From contig NZ_LT670849.1 in assembly GCF_900142985.1 (NCBI RefSeq), positions 3,596,001 through 3,660,000 of the forward strand: 64,000 nucleotides of DNA. Reading direction: 5' to 3'. The DNA is from Bradyrhizobium erythrophlei. GTDB lineage: Bacteria; Pseudomonadota; Alphaproteobacteria; Rhizobiales; Xanthobacteraceae. The stretch's first letter is position 1; each line of letters starts with the position of its first letter. The notes under the pieces were generated by a model. That model ran no database searches, was not told the DNA's origin, and saw only the letters and a program-made list of their open reading frames with translations. Position numbers and translations under genes: made by a program. Shown here piece by piece: positions 9,396 through 20,612 of this stretch.

Positions 9396-10436
9396 TTAGC
9401 GTCTTTTTAGGCTGCCCAGCAGATGCTGGGCGACCATCGCGACTTGCCTTGCACCATGCGGCACCAGGAAGATAACGAGAAACAGAATGACGCCGAACAC
9501 CGCGCCGGAAAGGCCCTTGGAAATACCTTCGGCGATGTTCGGCACGAAGATGATGAAGGCGGAGCCGACGATCGAGCCCGGCAACCAGCCGACGCCGCCG
9601 ACCACCATGCCGAGGAACAGCGAGATCGCGAGCGTGATGGTGTAACCGTCGGGCGCAACGAATTGCACGGCGATGGCGCCCAACCCGCCGGCGATGCCGG
9701 TGATCGCCGCCGAGACGCCGAAGGCCAGCGTCTTGTAGAGCGCCACATTGATGCCCATCGCGGACGCCGCGATTTCGTTGTCACGGATCGCCATGAAGGC
9801 GCGGCCGGAGCGGGACCTCAACAGGTTGACGGAGAAGATGTAGATCGCGATCGTGATGAGAAGCGTGAAATAATAGAGCCACATGTCCTGCGACATCTTC
9901 AGGTGAGCCCATGCGAGCACGCTCTGCACGGTCTCTGGCGGGTCCGGCTTGGTGACGACAAGGCCCTGCACCCCGCCTGTCCAGTGTTCGAAGTAGCCGA
10001 GCTTGAGCAATTGCGGCATCGCGGTCGCGAGCGCAAAGGTCGCCAGCGCCAGATAAACGCCCGAGAGCCGCAGCGCCGGCTGGCCGAACAGGAAGCCGAA
10101 CACGAAGCAGACCAGTCCCGCGACCGGCAGCGTCAGCGCGTAATTCATGCCGAGGTGTTCCATCAGGATCGCCGAGGTGTAAGCGCCGACCGCATAGAAC
10201 GCGCTCTGTCCGAGCGAGAATTGTCCGCTGCCGCCGGTCAGGATGTTCAGCGCCAGAACCGCAAGCCCATAGATCAGCAGCATTGTCATCTGGAAGATGA
10301 TGAAGTTCTTCACGAACAGCGGAAAGGCGATCAGGAGCGCCAGCGCGATCAGCGAGGTGCCGGCCCCTAACGTCATCGCCCGCTTCGGAACGGCTTCGAG
10401 CGCGGGGGCTGCGGTGACTTCCTGCACGGCGCTCAT
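9396..10436 (-). CDS. livM: HAAT ABC transporter permease, LivM type
   Basis: This 346-residue inner-membrane permease carries the LivM signature ILTGGSGQFSLGQSAFYAVG, followed by a long run of hydrophobic segments, the SGRAFMAIRDNEIAASAMG loop that contacts the ATPase, and VVGGVGWLPGSIVGSAF. It is a stand-alone permease, unlike the fused LivM of the first operon. The start at ATG 10436 is 2 bp past the livH stop. A basic end (LLGSLKRR) closes the protein. Confidence 0.94.
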   Translation of the reverse strand: MSAVQEVTAAPALEAVPKRAMTLGAGTSLIALALLIAFPLFVKNFIIFQMTMLLIYGLAVLALNILTGGSGQFSLGQSAFYAVGAYTSAILMEHLGMNYALTLPVAGLVCFVFGFLFGQPALRLSGVYLALATFALATAMPQLLKLGYFEHWTGGVQGLVVTKPDPPETVQSVLAWAHLKMSQDMWLYYFTLLITIAIYIFSVNLLRSRSGRAFMAIRDNEIAASAMGINVALYKTLAFGVSAAITGIAGGLGAIAVQFVAPDGYTITLAISLFLGMVVGGVGWLPGSIVGSAFIIFVPNIAEGISKGLSGAVFGVILFLVIFLVPHGARQVAMVAQHLLGSLKRR

Positions 10437-10438
10437 GA

Positions 10439-11317
10439 TTAAACCCGCTTCACGATTGGCCGGCCAAACAGCCCGGCTGGTTTGACAACCAGAACAGTGA
10501 TGATCAGCGCCAGCGCGATCGGCAGCTTCAATTCATTGCCGACGCCCGGGATGTAGGTGCCGGCGAGATTTTCGATGATGCCGACGAGAAAGCCGCCAAT
10601 CACCGCGCCGAACGGGCTGGTCAGGCCGCCGAGGACGGCCGCAGCGAAGCCGTAGATCAGAACGCCGCCCATCATGTTGGGTTCGAGGAATACCACCGGC
10701 GCGATCAACATGCCGGCGATCGAGCCGATCGCGGCCGCCATGCCCCAGCCGAGCGCGATCATCCATGACGTATTGATCCCGACCAACCGCGCCGATTCCG
10801 GGACGGAAGCCGCCGCGCGCATCGCAAGCCCGATCCGCGTGTAGCGGAAGAAAACGTAGAGCGCGATCAACAGCAGCACGGTCACGCCGATCATGCCGGC
10901 CTGGTGGGTCGAAATCAGCTGGCTGCCGAGGAAGGGCGCCGAGCCGAACGGCGTCGGGTATTGCTTGATGGTGAAGTCCCAGATCAGGCCGGCGCAGCTG
11001 TTGATGATCGCAAACAGCGCGATGAAGCCGGCGACGTTGGTCAGGATCGGCGCCTTCGCGAGCGGCTTGAACAGCAGGCGTTCGATGACGATGCCGCCGG
11101 CAAAGGAAAACGCGAGCGTCAGCAGGAAGGCGACCCAGTAGGGAAGGCCCCACTGCATCAACTGCCAGGAGATGAAGGTCGAGAACATTGCCATTTCGCC
11201 TTGCGCGAAATTGAGATGGTCGATCGCCTGATAGATCATAACGACGGCAAGCGCCATGCAGGCATAGATCGCGCCGGTGGCGATGCCGGCCAGGACCTGG
11301 TTGGTGAAAAGCTCCAT
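10439..11317 (-). CDS. livH: HAAT ABC transporter permease, LivH type
   Basis: This 292-residue inner-membrane permease starts with MELFTNQVLAGIATGAIYAC, the LivH hallmark, and ends with a conserved VLVVKPAGLFG segment. The GLAMRAAASVPESARLVGI coupling loop is present. Length matches the usual LivH (about 290-300 residues). It lies 13 bp after livF and 2 bp before livM in the livG-F-H-M-K operon, implying co-translation of the two permease halves. Confidence 0.95.
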   Translation of the reverse strand: MELFTNQVLAGIATGAIYACMALAVVMIYQAIDHLNFAQGEMAMFSTFISWQLMQWGLPYWVAFLLTLAFSFAGGIVIERLLFKPLAKAPILTNVAGFIALFAIINSCAGLIWDFTIKQYPTPFGSAPFLGSQLISTHQAGMIGVTVLLLIALYVFFRYTRIGLAMRAAASVPESARLVGINTSWMIALGWGMAAAIGSIAGMLIAPVVFLEPNMMGGVLIYGFAAAVLGGLTSPFGAVIGGFLVGIIENLAGTYIPGVGNELKLPIALALIITVLVVKPAGLFGRPIVKRV

Positions 11318-11330
11318 CGGCTCGCGTCCC

Positions 11331-12037
<707 letters not shown>

Positions 12038-12041
<4 letters not shown>

Positions 12042-12835
12042 TGGTCCTTGCTCCCGAGATAGGCCTTGATCACGTCAGGATCGGATTGCACGGCGGCGGG
12101 CGTGCCGTCGGCGAGTTTGCGGCCGAAATTCAGCGCCACGACATGATCGGCGATCGACATCACAAGGCCCATGTGGTGTTCGACCAGCAGCACCGTGATC
12201 TTGCGGTCGTTGCGAATGCGCCGGATCAGGTCGCCGAGCGCATAGACCTCTTCGTGGTTGAGGCCGCCGGCCGGTTCGTCCAGCAACAGGATCTTGGGTT
12301 CGGTGGCGAGTGCGCGCGCCAACTCGACGCGTTTCTGGGTACCGAACGGCAGGCCCGAAACGACGTTGTGGGCGACGTCACCGAGTTCGAGGTAGCCCAG
12401 GATTTCATCGACGCGCGCGTTCAGCGCCGCTTCGCCGCGGCGGACGCCGGGAAGCCTGAGCGAGTCGCTGATAATGTCGCTTTGGGTCCGCGCATGCGCA
12501 CCGATCCGCACATTGTCGAGCACCGAGAGGTTGGAGAACAGGGCGACATTCTGGAAGGTGCGGCCGATGCCGATTTCGGCGATCCGGTGCGGCGGGCGCC
12601 TCAGGATGCTTGCGCCTTCCATCAGGATATCGCCGGCGCTCGGCTGATATAGCCGGCTGAGGCAATTGAAGAGCGTGGTCTTGCCGGCGCCGTTCGGGCC
12701 GATCAGGCCCAGGATCTGCCCCTGATGCATGTCGAACGACACGCCGTTCAACGCAACGATGCCGCCAAACGTGACGCTGACGTTGCAAACTGCAAGGAGC
12801 GGCGTGGCGGCAGGTAGCGCCTGGGGATCGGTCAT
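12038..12835 (-). CDS. livG: HAAT ABC transporter ATP-binding protein, LivG type
   Basis: This 265-residue ATPase has Walker A GPNGAGKTT, a LivG-style C-loop in which the signature reads SGLPFGTQKR, Walker B LLLDEPAGGLN and the LVEHHMGLVM switch region. The ATG at 12835 is preferred over an in-frame GTG at 12847 because GGGGA sits six bases before it. It is the first transporter gene of the operon, yet the iclR gene ends only 48 bp upstream on the same strand, so the real operon may begin with iclR. The atypical signature is common in LivG proteins and does not indicate inactivity. Confidence 0.93.
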
Positions 12836-12883
12836 CGTTCCCCGCACACAGCCGGCGCCTTTCCTGAATCAGGCCGGCAAAGG

Positions 12884-13747
12884 CTATCTGATCCCCTCAA
12901 CCATCCGCGCAACTTTCCCTCCCGTTTTCAGTTTCCGCCCTTCTTGTTTTCTTGCTTGCGGCGCTATTCCGCCGAGTGCTGCTTCGATGGTGCGGACCAT
13001 GGTCAAAAGACGCGGCCCGATATCGTTGCGCAGCCGGTCTTCCGTGAAACGGAACGCCGGCGCCCCACAGTTAAACGCATATGGGCCGGTTCCGTCATTG
13101 AGCTTTAGTGCTACGCCGACGGCGGCGATGTCATCGTGCCATTCGCCTGCCGAGATCGTAAAGCCGTGTTTGGCCACGGTTTCTCCGGCGCGTTCGAGGC
13201 CGTCGCGCATCTTGGCCCAGCGGGTGCCGTAATATTCGCGCAGGTCGCGCAGCAGCGCATTGCGCTCCTCCTCGGGCAGCGCCCAGAAATAGGCGCGCCC
13301 CATCGCGGTGGTGGCGATTGGAATGCGCGAGCCGACATCGAGCTGGACGCCGAGGGTCATGCCGCGGCTCTGGCCGAAATAGATCATGCTGAGGCGGTCG
13401 CGGCCGCCGACCGCCACCGCGCCGCCGGTCTCGCGCATCAGTTCTTCCCGGTAGGGTTCCGACAGGTGACGGACGCCGAGATTGGTAAGTGCGGCATAAC
13501 CGAGCGCCATGGCTGCCGGCGCCAATTGGTACTTCTCGAAGCGGGGAACCGGCGTAAGATAGCCGAGCTTTGTCAGAGTGTAAGTCAGCCGCGAGACGGT
13601 CGGCTTCGGCAGCTTGGTGCGGGCGGCGATCTCCTGATTGCCGAGGAGGCCATCATTTGGCTGGAATGCGCGCAACACATCGAGACCGCGGGAAAGCGCA
13701 ACAACAAAACTGCGATCAGTCGCGACTTTCTTGCCTTGACGCTTCAT
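12884..13747 (-). CDS. IclR-family transcriptional regulator
   Basis: This 287-residue regulator has an N-terminal winged helix (residues about 15-75, with GNQEIAARTKLPKPTVSRLTY as recognition helix) and an IclR effector domain with GGRDRLSMIYFGQSRG and ATTAMGRAYFWALPEEER. An in-frame upstream extension to 13858 exists, but the protein similarity pattern begins at about MKRQGKKVATDRSF, so ATG 13747 is used; the ribosome-binding site is weak. It is divergent from the pimF-like gene with interlocked palindromes between them, and it lies upstream of livG on the same strand. Family members in aromatic and organic acid pathways act as activators or repressors that sense pathway acids. It probably controls both flanking gene sets. 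Confidence 0.88.
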   Translation of the reverse strand: MKRQGKKVATDRSFVVALSRGLDVLRAFQPNDGLLGNQEIAARTKLPKPTVSRLTYTLTKLGYLTPVPRFEKYQLAPAAMALGYAALTNLGVRHLSEPYREELMRETGGAVAVGGRDRLSMIYFGQSRGMTLGVQLDVGSRIPIATTAMGRAYFWALPEEERNALLRDLREYYGTRWAKMRDGLERAGETVAKHGFTISAGEWHDDIAAVGVALKLNDGTGPYAFNCGAPAFRFTEDRLRNDIGPRLLTMVRTIEAALGGIAPQARKQEGRKLKTGGKVARMVEGIR

Positions 13748-13861
13748 GGTCTGACGCCGACGCTTGTTCGCTACTTTCGTACCCGCGAATTCTGGTAGCG
13801 AACCCAGCGAGAGGTTTTGTTGACAAGGGACGTGCTTCAAAATAACCCTCCCTGTCAAGAT

Positions 13862-13888
13862 GCGGAATTCAATTCCGCAATGCGGAAT
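13862..13888. promoter_or_regulatory. Interlocked IclR-type operator half-sites
   Basis: Three alternating half-sites occur in 26 bp: GCGGAA (13862-13867), TTCCGC (13873-13878) and GCGGAA (13882-13887). The first two form the perfect palindrome GCGGAATT-C-AATTCCGC; the second and third form TTCCGC-AAT-GCGGAA. The site is 57 bp upstream of the pimF-like start and about 115 bp upstream of the iclR start. Tandem palindromes of this kind are typical of IclR-family binding. Confidence 0.75.
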
Positions 13889-13944
13889 AAATTCACCGGC
13901 TAAAAATTAGCTACGCAAGAACAGGCTGTTTAGGGAGAGTTGCC

Positions 13945-16032
13945 GTGAGCGAAGTAGTCAGGCTTGAGCGTCATGACGTGGTTGCCATCGTCACGGTCGA
14001 CAGTCCTCCGGTGAATGCGCTGAGCGCCGCGGTGCGTGGCGGCATCGTGGACTGCATCACGCGTGCGATTGCGGATTCCGAAGCAAAGGCAATCGTCCTG
14101 ACCTGCGCCGGGCGCACCTTCATCGCCGGTGCGGATATTACCGAGTTCGGCAAGCCGCCGGTTCCTCCAAGCCTTCATGACGTGCTCAACGCGATCGAAA
14201 GTTCGCCAAAGCCCGTGGTGGCTGCGATTCATGGCACGGCACTCGGTGGCGGGCTCGAGGTTGCGCTCGCCTGTCACTATCGGGTCGCGGTCAAGGAAGC
14301 CCGGCTCGGCCTGCCCGAAGTGAAGCTCGGGATCCTGCCCGGCGCCGGCGGCACGCAGCGTCTGCCGCGCGCGGTCGGACCGGAGTTGGCGGTCAAGATG
14401 ATCGTCGGCGGCGATCCGATCTCCGCTTCCGATGCCCTCAAGAACGGTCTGATCGACGAAATCGTCGAAGGGCCTGCCGCCGGCGGCGAGGCGTTCGCCC
14501 GAAAGGTGCTCGCGGAAAAGCGCCCCTTGCGCAAATTGCGCGACGACGACAGCAAGCTTGCGGCGGCCAAGGCCGACCGTTCGATTTTCACCAATGCGGT
14601 GGCGGCGCTGACCAAGAAAGCCCGCGGGCTGGAGGCGCCGTTCGCGGCGGCCGACGCCGTGGGCGCTGCCATCGATCTGCCGTTCGACGAGGGGATCAAG
14701 AAGGAGCGCGAGACGTTCCTCAAGCTCGTCGCAAGCGATCAGTCCAAGGCGCAGCGCCATGCGTTCTTTGCCGAGCGCGAGGCCGCCAAGATATCAGGCG
14801 TTCCCGACGGCACCAAGGCCCGGCCTGTCGAGCGCGTCGCCATCATCGGCGCGGGCACCATGGGCGGCGGCATCGCGATGTCCTTTGCGAATGCCGGCAT
14901 TCCCGTCACGCTGATCGAGACCGGCGAGGAGCAGCTCAAGCGCGGCATGGGCGTGATGCAGAAGAATTATGAGGCGACCGCCGCGCGTGGTGGCATTCCC
15001 GCGGATGCGCCCGCCAAGCGCATGGCGCTGATCCACGGCGTCGTGGGGCTCGAAAACGTCAAGGACGCCGACCTGATCATCGAGGCGGTGTTCGAGACCA
15101 TGGCGATCAAGAAGGAAGTGTTCAACGCGCTCGACAAATATGCCAAGCCCGGTGCGGTGCTGGCCTCCAACACTTCCTATCTCAACATCAACGACATCGC
15201 CAAAGAGACCAGGCGCCCGCAGGACGTGCTCGGCATGCACTTTTTCTCGCCGGCCAACGTGATGAAGCTCTGCGAAATCGTGCGCGCCGAGAAAACCGCG
15301 CCCGATGCGCTCACCACGGCCGTTGCCGTCGCCCGCAAGATCGCCAAGGTTCCGGCGGTGGTCGGCGTTTGCGACGGCTTTGTCGGCAACCGCATGCTGG
15401 CCCAGCGCAGCAAGCAGGCCGAAAAGCTGCTGTTCGAAGGCGCGTTGCCGCAACAGGTCGACGCCGTCGTCACCAAGTTCGGCATGCCGATGGGCCCGTT
15501 CGCGATGGGCGATCTCGCCGGACTCGATATCGGCTGGCGCTCGCGCAAGGACCGCGGCATCAAGTCGGAAATCGCCGATGCCCTGTGTGAAGCCGGGCGC
15601 TTCGGCCAGAAGACCGGGAAGGGCTATTACAAATATGAAGCGGGCTCGCGCGCGCCGTTGCCCGATCCGGAAGTCGAGAAGCTGATCGACGAGACGCTAC
15701 AGCGCCTGGGGCGCAAGCGCCGCGCGGTGAGCGACGAGGAAATCCTCGAGCGCATGATGTATCCGATGATCAACGAGGGCGCGAAGATCCTCGAAGAGAA
15801 GGTCGCCGCGCGCCCCGGCGACATCGACGTGATCTGGCTCTACGGCTATGGCTGGCCGGTCTATCGCGGCGGCCCAATGTTCTATGCCGATCAGGTCGGG
15901 TTGAAGCACATCGCCGATCGTCTGGCATTTTACGCCAAGGAGACCAACGATCCCTCGCTGGAGCCCGCGCCGCTGTTGAAGCGTCTCGCCGCCGAGGGAA
16001 AGACGTTCGCATCGCTGGCGAAAGCAGCGTGA
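13945..16032 (+). CDS. pimF: Enoyl-CoA hydratase/3-hydroxyacyl-CoA dehydrogenase fusion (PimF-like)
   Basis: This 695-residue protein performs two steps of beta-oxidation: hydration of the enoyl-CoA and NAD-dependent oxidation of 3-hydroxyacyl-CoA. The N-terminal crotonase domain (about 1-190) has the CoA-binding loop AGADITEFG, the oxyanion-hole segment [16 protein letters not shown] and [15 protein letters not shown]. The NAD-binding motif GAGTMGGG is at 302-309, followed by two C-terminal 3HCDH domains including [13 protein letters not shown]. The GTG start at 13945 follows GGGAGAG. It leads six genes whose order matches pimFABCDE of Rhodopseudomonas palustris, which degrades pimelate and other dicarboxylates; that match is the basis for the symbol. 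A general FadB/FadJ-like role is the alternative. Confidence 0.9.
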   Translation: MSEVVRLERHDVVAIVTVDSPPVNALSAAVRGGIVDCITRAIADSEAKAIVLTCAGRTFIAGADITEFGKPPVPPSLHDVLNAIESSPKPVVAAIHGTALGGGLEVALACHYRVAVKEARLGLPEVKLGILPGAGGTQRLPRAVGPELAVKMIVGGDPISASDALKNGLIDEIVEGPAAGGEAFARKVLAEKRPLRKLRDDDSKLAAAKADRSIFTNAVAALTKKARGLEAPFAAADAVGAAIDLPFDEGIKKERETFLKLVASDQSKAQRHAFFAEREAAKISGVPDGTKARPVERVAIIGAGTMGGGIAMSFANAGIPVTLIETGEEQLKRGMGVMQKNYEATAARGGIPADAPAKRMALIHGVVGLENVKDADLIIEAVFETMAIKKEVFNALDKYAKPGAVLASNTSYLNINDIAKETRRPQDVLGMHFFSPANVMKLCEIVRAEKTAPDALTTAVAVARKIAKVPAVVGVCDGFVGNRMLAQRSKQAEKLLFEGALPQQVDAVVTKFGMPMGPFAMGDLAGLDIGWRSRKDRGIKSEIADALCEAGRFGQKTGKGYYKYEAGSRAPLPDPEVEKLIDETLQRLGRKRRAVSDEEILERMMYPMINEGAKILEEKVAARPGDIDVIWLYGYGWPVYRGGPMFYADQVGLKHIADRLAFYAKETNDPSLEPAPLLKRLAAEGKTFASLAKAA

Positions 16033-16059
16033 TGGATCGCGTCAGCATGTTCTCTCCGT

Positions 16060-16154
16060 TCCCTCTCCCCTTGTGGGGGAGGGTTAGGGAGGGGGGTAAG
16101 ACGCGGGCGCGGTGCTCGGGGTACCCCCAACCCCTCCCCACAAGGGGGAGGGGA
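16060..16154. repeat. Palindromic intergenic repeat between pimF and pimA
   Basis: CCCTCTCCCCTTGTGGGGGA and GGGAGGGG arms recur as CCCCTCCCCACAAGGGGGAG about 70 bp later, forming a large inverted repeat of CTCCCC runs. It fills most of the 163-bp gap. A related element lies at 20431-20566. Confidence 0.8.
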
Positions 16155-16195
16155 GCATCTGGCACTATGCTCACCTCACGCTTCGCATCACTTCC

Positions 16196-17875
16196 ATGAC
16201 CCATCCCGGCGAACAGTTTTACCCGAAAGGCGTCCGCTGGGACGACGCGATCGAACGCGGGACACTGCCTGATCTGTTGTCGAAGGCTGCACGCGACTTC
16301 GGGGCGCGGCCGGCGATCGAATTCCGCGATCGCGCCATCAGCTATGCCGAGCTGGAGGAGCTCGCCGAGGTCGCAGCGGCGGCGTTCATGCGTGCCGGCG
16401 TCGGCAAGGGCGCGACGGTTGCGCTGTTCCTCGGTAACTCGCCGGACCATCCCGCCAATTTTTTCGGCGCCTTGAAATCCGGTGCGCGCATCGCGCATCT
16501 GTCTCCGCTTGATGGCGAGCGCGCGTTGTCCCACAAACTGAGCGACAGCGGCGCGCGCATTCTTGTTACGTCCAATCTGGCGGCGCTGCTGCCGACGGCG
16601 CTGAAGTTTCTGGAGAAGGGCCTGGTCGACCGGCTGATCGTCTGCGAGGACGACCGTTGGGGCGTGGTCGGCAATCCGCATGCGCCGATCCCGGATCATC
16701 CCGCGATCACCACCTTCGCGAAATTCGCCGAAGGCGCGACGAAACCTTCACGCTGGCCCGACATCTCGCCGGACGACGTCGCGCTGCTGCAATATACCGG
16801 CGGCACGACCGGGTTGCCGAAGGGCGCGATGCTCAGCCACGGCAATTTGACGTCGGCGGTCTCGGTCTATGAGGTCTGGGGCCGGCCGGCGCGGCTCGAG
16901 CGCAATACGGTCGAGCGCGTGATCTGCGTGCTGCCGCTGTTTCACATTTATGCGCTCACGGTCGTGATGCTGTCCGCGATCCGCGTCGGCAATTTGATCT
17001 CGCTGCATCAGCGTTTCGATGTCGAGGCTGTGATGCGCGACATCGAGGTCAAGCGCGCCACCGCGTTTCCCGGCGTGCCGACCATGTGGATCGCGATCGC
17101 GAGCCTTCCCGATCTCGACAAGCGCGATATGTCGTCGCTGGTCAGTTGCGGATCGGGTGGCGCGCCGCTGCCGGTCGAGGTCGCCAAGGTCTTCGAACGC
17201 AAAACCAACATGAAACTGAAGAGCGGCTGGGGCATGACCGAGACCTGCTCGCCCGGCACCGGCCATCCCAAGGAAGGGCCGGACAAGCCGGGCTCGATCG
17301 GGGTGATGTTGCCCGGCATCGAGATGGATGTCGTGTCGCTCGACGATTCCAGAAAGGTTTTGGCGCCGGGCGAAGTCGGCGAAATCCGTATCCGCGGCCC
17401 GAACGTCACCAAAGGCTACTGGGGCAGGCCGCAGGAAACCGCGGAAGCGTTTGTCGGCGACCGTTTCCTGACCGGCGATATCGGCTACATGGACGCGGAC
17501 GGCTATTTCTTTCTGGTCGACCGCAAGAAGGACATGATCATCTCCGGCGGCTTCAATGTCTATCCGCAGATGATCGAGCAGGCGATCTACGAGCACGCGT
17601 CCGTGCAGGAAGTGATCGTGATCGGCGTCGTGGACGAATATCGCGGCGAGGCGGCCAAGGCCTTCGTCAAATTGCACGCGGGCGCGGCTGCCTTTACGCT
17701 CGATGAACTAAAGGAGTTTCTCTCCGGCAAGCTTGGCCGGCACGAGATTCCCACAGCCCTTGAATTCGTCGACGAATTGCCGCGCACGCCGGTCGGCAAA
17801 CTCTCGCGCCATGAATTACGCAACCAGCAGTCCGCGCCGACAAAACAACAATTAGCAACAGGAGGTCGTCCATGA
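16196..17875 (+). CDS. pimA: Acyl-CoA ligase, dicarboxylate/long-chain type (PimA-like)
   Basis: This 559-residue ATP-dependent acyl-CoA synthetase (AMP-binding, ANL superfamily) activates a free acid to its CoA thioester, the entry step for the operon. The phosphate-binding loop [11 protein letters not shown] starts at residue 200. [12 protein letters not shown] is the A5-type motif, [20 protein letters not shown] the A7 hinge region and GKLSRHEL the end with the catalytic lysine. The ATG at 16196 fits the family N-terminus ([14 protein letters not shown]); an in-frame start at 16112 lies inside the intergenic repeat and is rejected. The stop overlaps the thiolase start by 4 bp. PimA in R. 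palustris activates medium to long dicarboxylic and fatty acids; the exact substrate here is inferred. Confidence 0.9.
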   Translation: MTHPGEQFYPKGVRWDDAIERGTLPDLLSKAARDFGARPAIEFRDRAISYAELEELAEVAAAAFMRAGVGKGATVALFLGNSPDHPANFFGALKSGARIAHLSPLDGERALSHKLSDSGARILVTSNLAALLPTALKFLEKGLVDRLIVCEDDRWGVVGNPHAPIPDHPAITTFAKFAEGATKPSRWPDISPDDVALLQYTGGTTGLPKGAMLSHGNLTSAVSVYEVWGRPARLERNTVERVICVLPLFHIYALTVVMLSAIRVGNLISLHQRFDVEAVMRDIEVKRATAFPGVPTMWIAIASLPDLDKRDMSSLVSCGSGGAPLPVEVAKVFERKTNMKLKSGWGMTETCSPGTGHPKEGPDKPGSIGVMLPGIEMDVVSLDDSRKVLAPGEVGEIRIRGPNVTKGYWGRPQETAEAFVGDRFLTGDIGYMDADGYFFLVDRKKDMIISGGFNVYPQMIEQAIYEHASVQEVIVIGVVDEYRGEAAKAFVKLHAGAAAFTLDELKEFLSGKLGRHEIPTALEFVDELPRTPVGKLSRHELRNQQSAPTKQQLATGGRP

Positions 17876-19059
17876 CCGACGCCGTCATCGTTTCCACCGC
17901 CCGCACTCCGATCGGCAAGGCCTATCGTGGCGCGCTGAACGCCACCGAGGGCGCCACGCTGCTCGGTCATGCCATCGGCGAGGCCGTCAAGCGCGCCAAG
18001 GTCGATCCCAAGGAGGTCGAGGATGTGGTGATGGGTGCCGCACTCCAGCAGGGCTCGACCGGCGGCAACATCGCGCGCAAGGCGCTGTTGCGCGCGGGCC
18101 TGCCGGTGACGGTCGGCGGCACCACGATCGACCGGCAGTGTGCGTCAGGCTTGCAGGCGATTGCGCTCGCGGCGCGCTCGGTGATCTTCGACGGCGTCGA
18201 AGTCGCGGTTGGCGGCGGCGGTGAGTCCATCAGCCTGGTGCAGAACGATCACGCCAATAAATTCCATACCCAGGACCCGGCGCTCCTGAAGATCAAGGGC
18301 GAGGTCTACATGCCGATGATCGACACCGCCGAGGTCGTCGCCAAGCGTTACGGTATCTCGCGCGAGCGGCAGGACGAATATTCGCTGGAGAGCCAGCGCC
18401 GTGTCGCCGCCGCCCAGCAGGGCGGCAAGTTCAATGACGAACTCGCGGCGATCACCACCATGATGGGCGTGGCCGACAAGGCGACCGGCGAGATCTCGTT
18501 CAAGGAAGTGACGCTCGCCAAGGATGAAGGCCCGCGGCCGGACACCACCGCCGAAGGGCTCGCCGGCCTCAAGCCGGTGCGCGGCGACGGCTTCACCATC
18601 ACCGCCGGCAACGCCAGCCAGTTGTCCGATGGCGCCAGCGCTAGCGTGATCATGAGCGACAAGGAAGCTTCCCGGCGCGGTTTGAAGCCGCTTGGCATCT
18701 TCCGCGGTTTCGTTGCCGCCGGTTGCGAGCCGGACGAAATGGGCATCGGGCCGGTCTTCGCGGTGCCGCGGCTTTTGAAGCGTCACGGCTTGAAGGTCGA
18801 CGACATCGATCTCTGGGAGCTGAACGAGGCGTTCGCCGTGCAGGTGCTCTATTGCCGCGACAAGCTCGGCATCGATCCGGAAAAACTCAACGTCGATGGC
18901 GGCGCGATCGCGGTCGGTCATCCCTATGGCATGTCGGGTGCGCGGCTCACCGGTCACGCGCTGATCGAGGGCCGCCGCCGCAAGGCGAAGTATGCCGTGG
19001 TGACGATGTGCGTCGGCGGCGGCATGGGCGCGGCCGGATTGTTCGAGGTGGTGCAGTAA
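17872..19059 (+). CDS. pimB: Acetyl-CoA acyltransferase/thiolase (PimB-like)
   Basis: This 395-residue thiolase cleaves 3-ketoacyl-CoA with free CoA to release acetyl-CoA. The nucleophilic cysteine is Cys90 in [11 protein letters not shown]. The second active-site region [20 protein letters not shown] supplies the histidine, and the [13 protein letters not shown] segment near the C-terminus contains the general-base cysteine. Start and pimA stop overlap by 4 bp, and an AGGAGG ribosome-binding site precedes the ATG. Third gene of the operon. Confidence 0.94.
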   Translation: MTDAVIVSTARTPIGKAYRGALNATEGATLLGHAIGEAVKRAKVDPKEVEDVVMGAALQQGSTGGNIARKALLRAGLPVTVGGTTIDRQCASGLQAIALAARSVIFDGVEVAVGGGGESISLVQNDHANKFHTQDPALLKIKGEVYMPMIDTAEVVAKRYGISRERQDEYSLESQRRVAAAQQGGKFNDELAAITTMMGVADKATGEISFKEVTLAKDEGPRPDTTAEGLAGLKPVRGDGFTITAGNASQLSDGASASVIMSDKEASRRGLKPLGIFRGFVAAGCEPDEMGIGPVFAVPRLLKRHGLKVDDIDLWELNEAFAVQVLYCRDKLGIDPEKLNVDGGAIAVGHPYGMSGARLTGHALIEGRRRKAKYAVVTMCVGGGMGAAGLFEVVQ

Positions 19060-19061
19060 TT

Positions 19062-19200
19062 CGTCGTCCCGGCCTTGCGCCGGGACCCATAGGCCGCGGC
19101 CCAACTTGGGGCACAAGCGGCAACCGGCTTACGAAATTTCGGTGGCCGGTGGTTATGGGTCCCCGCTCCAGTGCGCAATTGCGCACAAGGCGGGGACGAC
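19062..19200. repeat. Palindromic intergenic repeat (GTCGTCCC/GGGACGAC family)
   Basis: The outer arms are CGTCGTCCCGG at 19062 and GGGGACGAC ending at 19200; GGGACCCATA and TATGGGTCCC are a second inner inverted pair. The element occupies nearly the whole gap between the thiolase and the first acyl-CoA dehydrogenase gene. A related copy is at 44334-44516. Confidence 0.8.
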
Positions 19201-19239
19201 GGTAGGTAACGTGATGAGATAAATTCACAGGAGAATCCG

Positions 19240-20430
19240 ATGGATCTCGCTTTCACCAAGCAAGAAATGGCGTTTCGTGACGAAGTGCGGGCGTTCTTCC
19301 GCGACAACGTTCCGCCTGCGACGCGGCAGAAGATGGTCGAGGGCCGTCATCTGACCAAGGACGAGATGATCGCGTGGTGGCGTATCCTGGACCAGAAGGG
19401 CTGGGGCGTCTCGCACTGGCCGAAGGAATATGGCGGCACCGGCTGGAGCTCGGTGCAGCATTACATTTTCAACGAAGAGCTTCAGGCGCATCCGGCGCCG
19501 GCGCCGCTGGCGTTTGGCGTCAGCATGGTCGGCCCCGTGATCTATACCTTCGGCAACGAAGCGCAGAAGAAGCAATACCTGCCGCGCATCGCCAAGGTCG
19601 AGGACTGGTGGTGCCAGGGCTTTTCCGAACCGGGCTCGGGCTCCGACCTCGCGTCGCTCAAGACCAAGGCCGAGCGCAAGGGCGACAAGTACATCATCAA
19701 CGGCCAGAAGACCTGGACCACGCTGGCGCAGCACGCCAACATGATCTTCTGCCTTTGCCGCACCGATCCCGGCGCCAAGAAGCAGACCGGCATTTCCTTC
19801 ATCCTGATGGACATGAAGTCGAAGGGCATCACGGTGCGCCCGATCCAGACCATCGATGGCGGCCACGAGGTCAACGAGGTGTTCTTCGACGACGTCGAGG
19901 TGCCGGTCGAAAATCTGGTCGGCGAAGAGAACAAGGGCTGGGACTACGCCAAATTCCTGCTCGGCAACGAGCGCACGGGGATCGCGCGGGTCGGCGTTTC
20001 CAAGGAGCGCCTTCGCCGCATCAAGGATCTCGCCTCGAAAGTCGAATCCGGCGGCAAGCCGGTGATCGAAGACCAGGCGTTCCGCGAAAAGCTCGCGGCG
20101 GTCGAGATCGAGCTGAAGGCGCTGGAACTCACTCAGCTTCGCGTCGTGGCCGACGAAGGCAAGCACGGCAAGGGCAAGCCCAATCCGGCGTCGTCGGTGC
20201 TCAAGATCAAGGGTTCGGAAATCCAGCAGGCGACGACCGAACTTCTGATGGAAGTGATCGGCCCGTTCGCAGCGCCGTTCGACGAGCATGCCGACGACGG
20301 TTCGAACGAGGCGATGGAGTGGACCGCGCAGATCGCGCCGAGCTATTTCAACAACCGCAAGGTCTCGATCTACGGCGGCTCGAACGAGATCCAGCGCAAC
20401 ATCATCACCAAGGCGGTGCTGGGATTGTGA
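19240..20430 (+). CDS. pimC: Acyl-CoA dehydrogenase, large-subunit type (PimC-like)
   Basis: This 396-residue FAD-dependent acyl-CoA dehydrogenase catalyses the alpha,beta-desaturation of acyl-CoA. The segments WCQGFSEPGSGSDLASLKT (flavin and substrate loop) and ITVRPIQTIDGGHEVNEVFF are characteristic, and the C-terminal YGGSNEIQRNIITKAVLGL is the family end. The ATG at 19240 follows CAGGAG. It is paired with a second, shorter dehydrogenase 182 bp downstream; PimC and PimD are thought to work as a pair. The Glu base position in this subclass cannot be assigned with certainty by eye. Confidence 0.93.
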   Translation: MDLAFTKQEMAFRDEVRAFFRDNVPPATRQKMVEGRHLTKDEMIAWWRILDQKGWGVSHWPKEYGGTGWSSVQHYIFNEELQAHPAPAPLAFGVSMVGPVIYTFGNEAQKKQYLPRIAKVEDWWCQGFSEPGSGSDLASLKTKAERKGDKYIINGQKTWTTLAQHANMIFCLCRTDPGAKKQTGISFILMDMKSKGITVRPIQTIDGGHEVNEVFFDDVEVPVENLVGEENKGWDYAKFLLGNERTGIARVGVSKERLRRIKDLASKVESGGKPVIEDQAFREKLAAVEIELKALELTQLRVVADEGKHGKGKPNPASSVLKIKGSEIQQATTELLMEVIGPFAAPFDEHADDGSNEAMEWTAQIAPSYFNNRKVSIYGGSNEIQRNIITKAVLGL

Positions 20431-20566
20431 CTCTTCTCCCTCGCTCCGCTTGCGGGGAGAGGGTTGGGGTGAGGGGCTGCTCTCCACGATCGTGATCGAC
20501 GAGAGAGATGTACCCCCTCACCCGATCACTTCGTGATCGACCTCTCCCCGCAGGCGGGGCGAGGTG
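20431..20566. repeat. Palindromic intergenic repeat between pimC and pimD
   Basis: CTTCTCCCTCGCTCCGCTTG / GGGGAGAGGG at the left pairs with CCCCTCACCC and CTCTCCCCGCAGGCGGGGCG at the right. An inner ATCGTGATCGA and TCGTGATCGA pair is also present. It fills the gap between the two acyl-CoA dehydrogenase genes and resembles the element at 16060-16154. Confidence 0.75.
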
Positions 20567-20612
20567 CAGCGAGCGCCAGTTTCGGAAGATAATATTAGTC
20601 GAGGAAACGTAG

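Noticed and set aside
12851..12878. GCCGGC...GCCGGC hairpin between iclR and livG
   Set aside because: No T tract follows on the minus strand, so it is not treated as a terminator.
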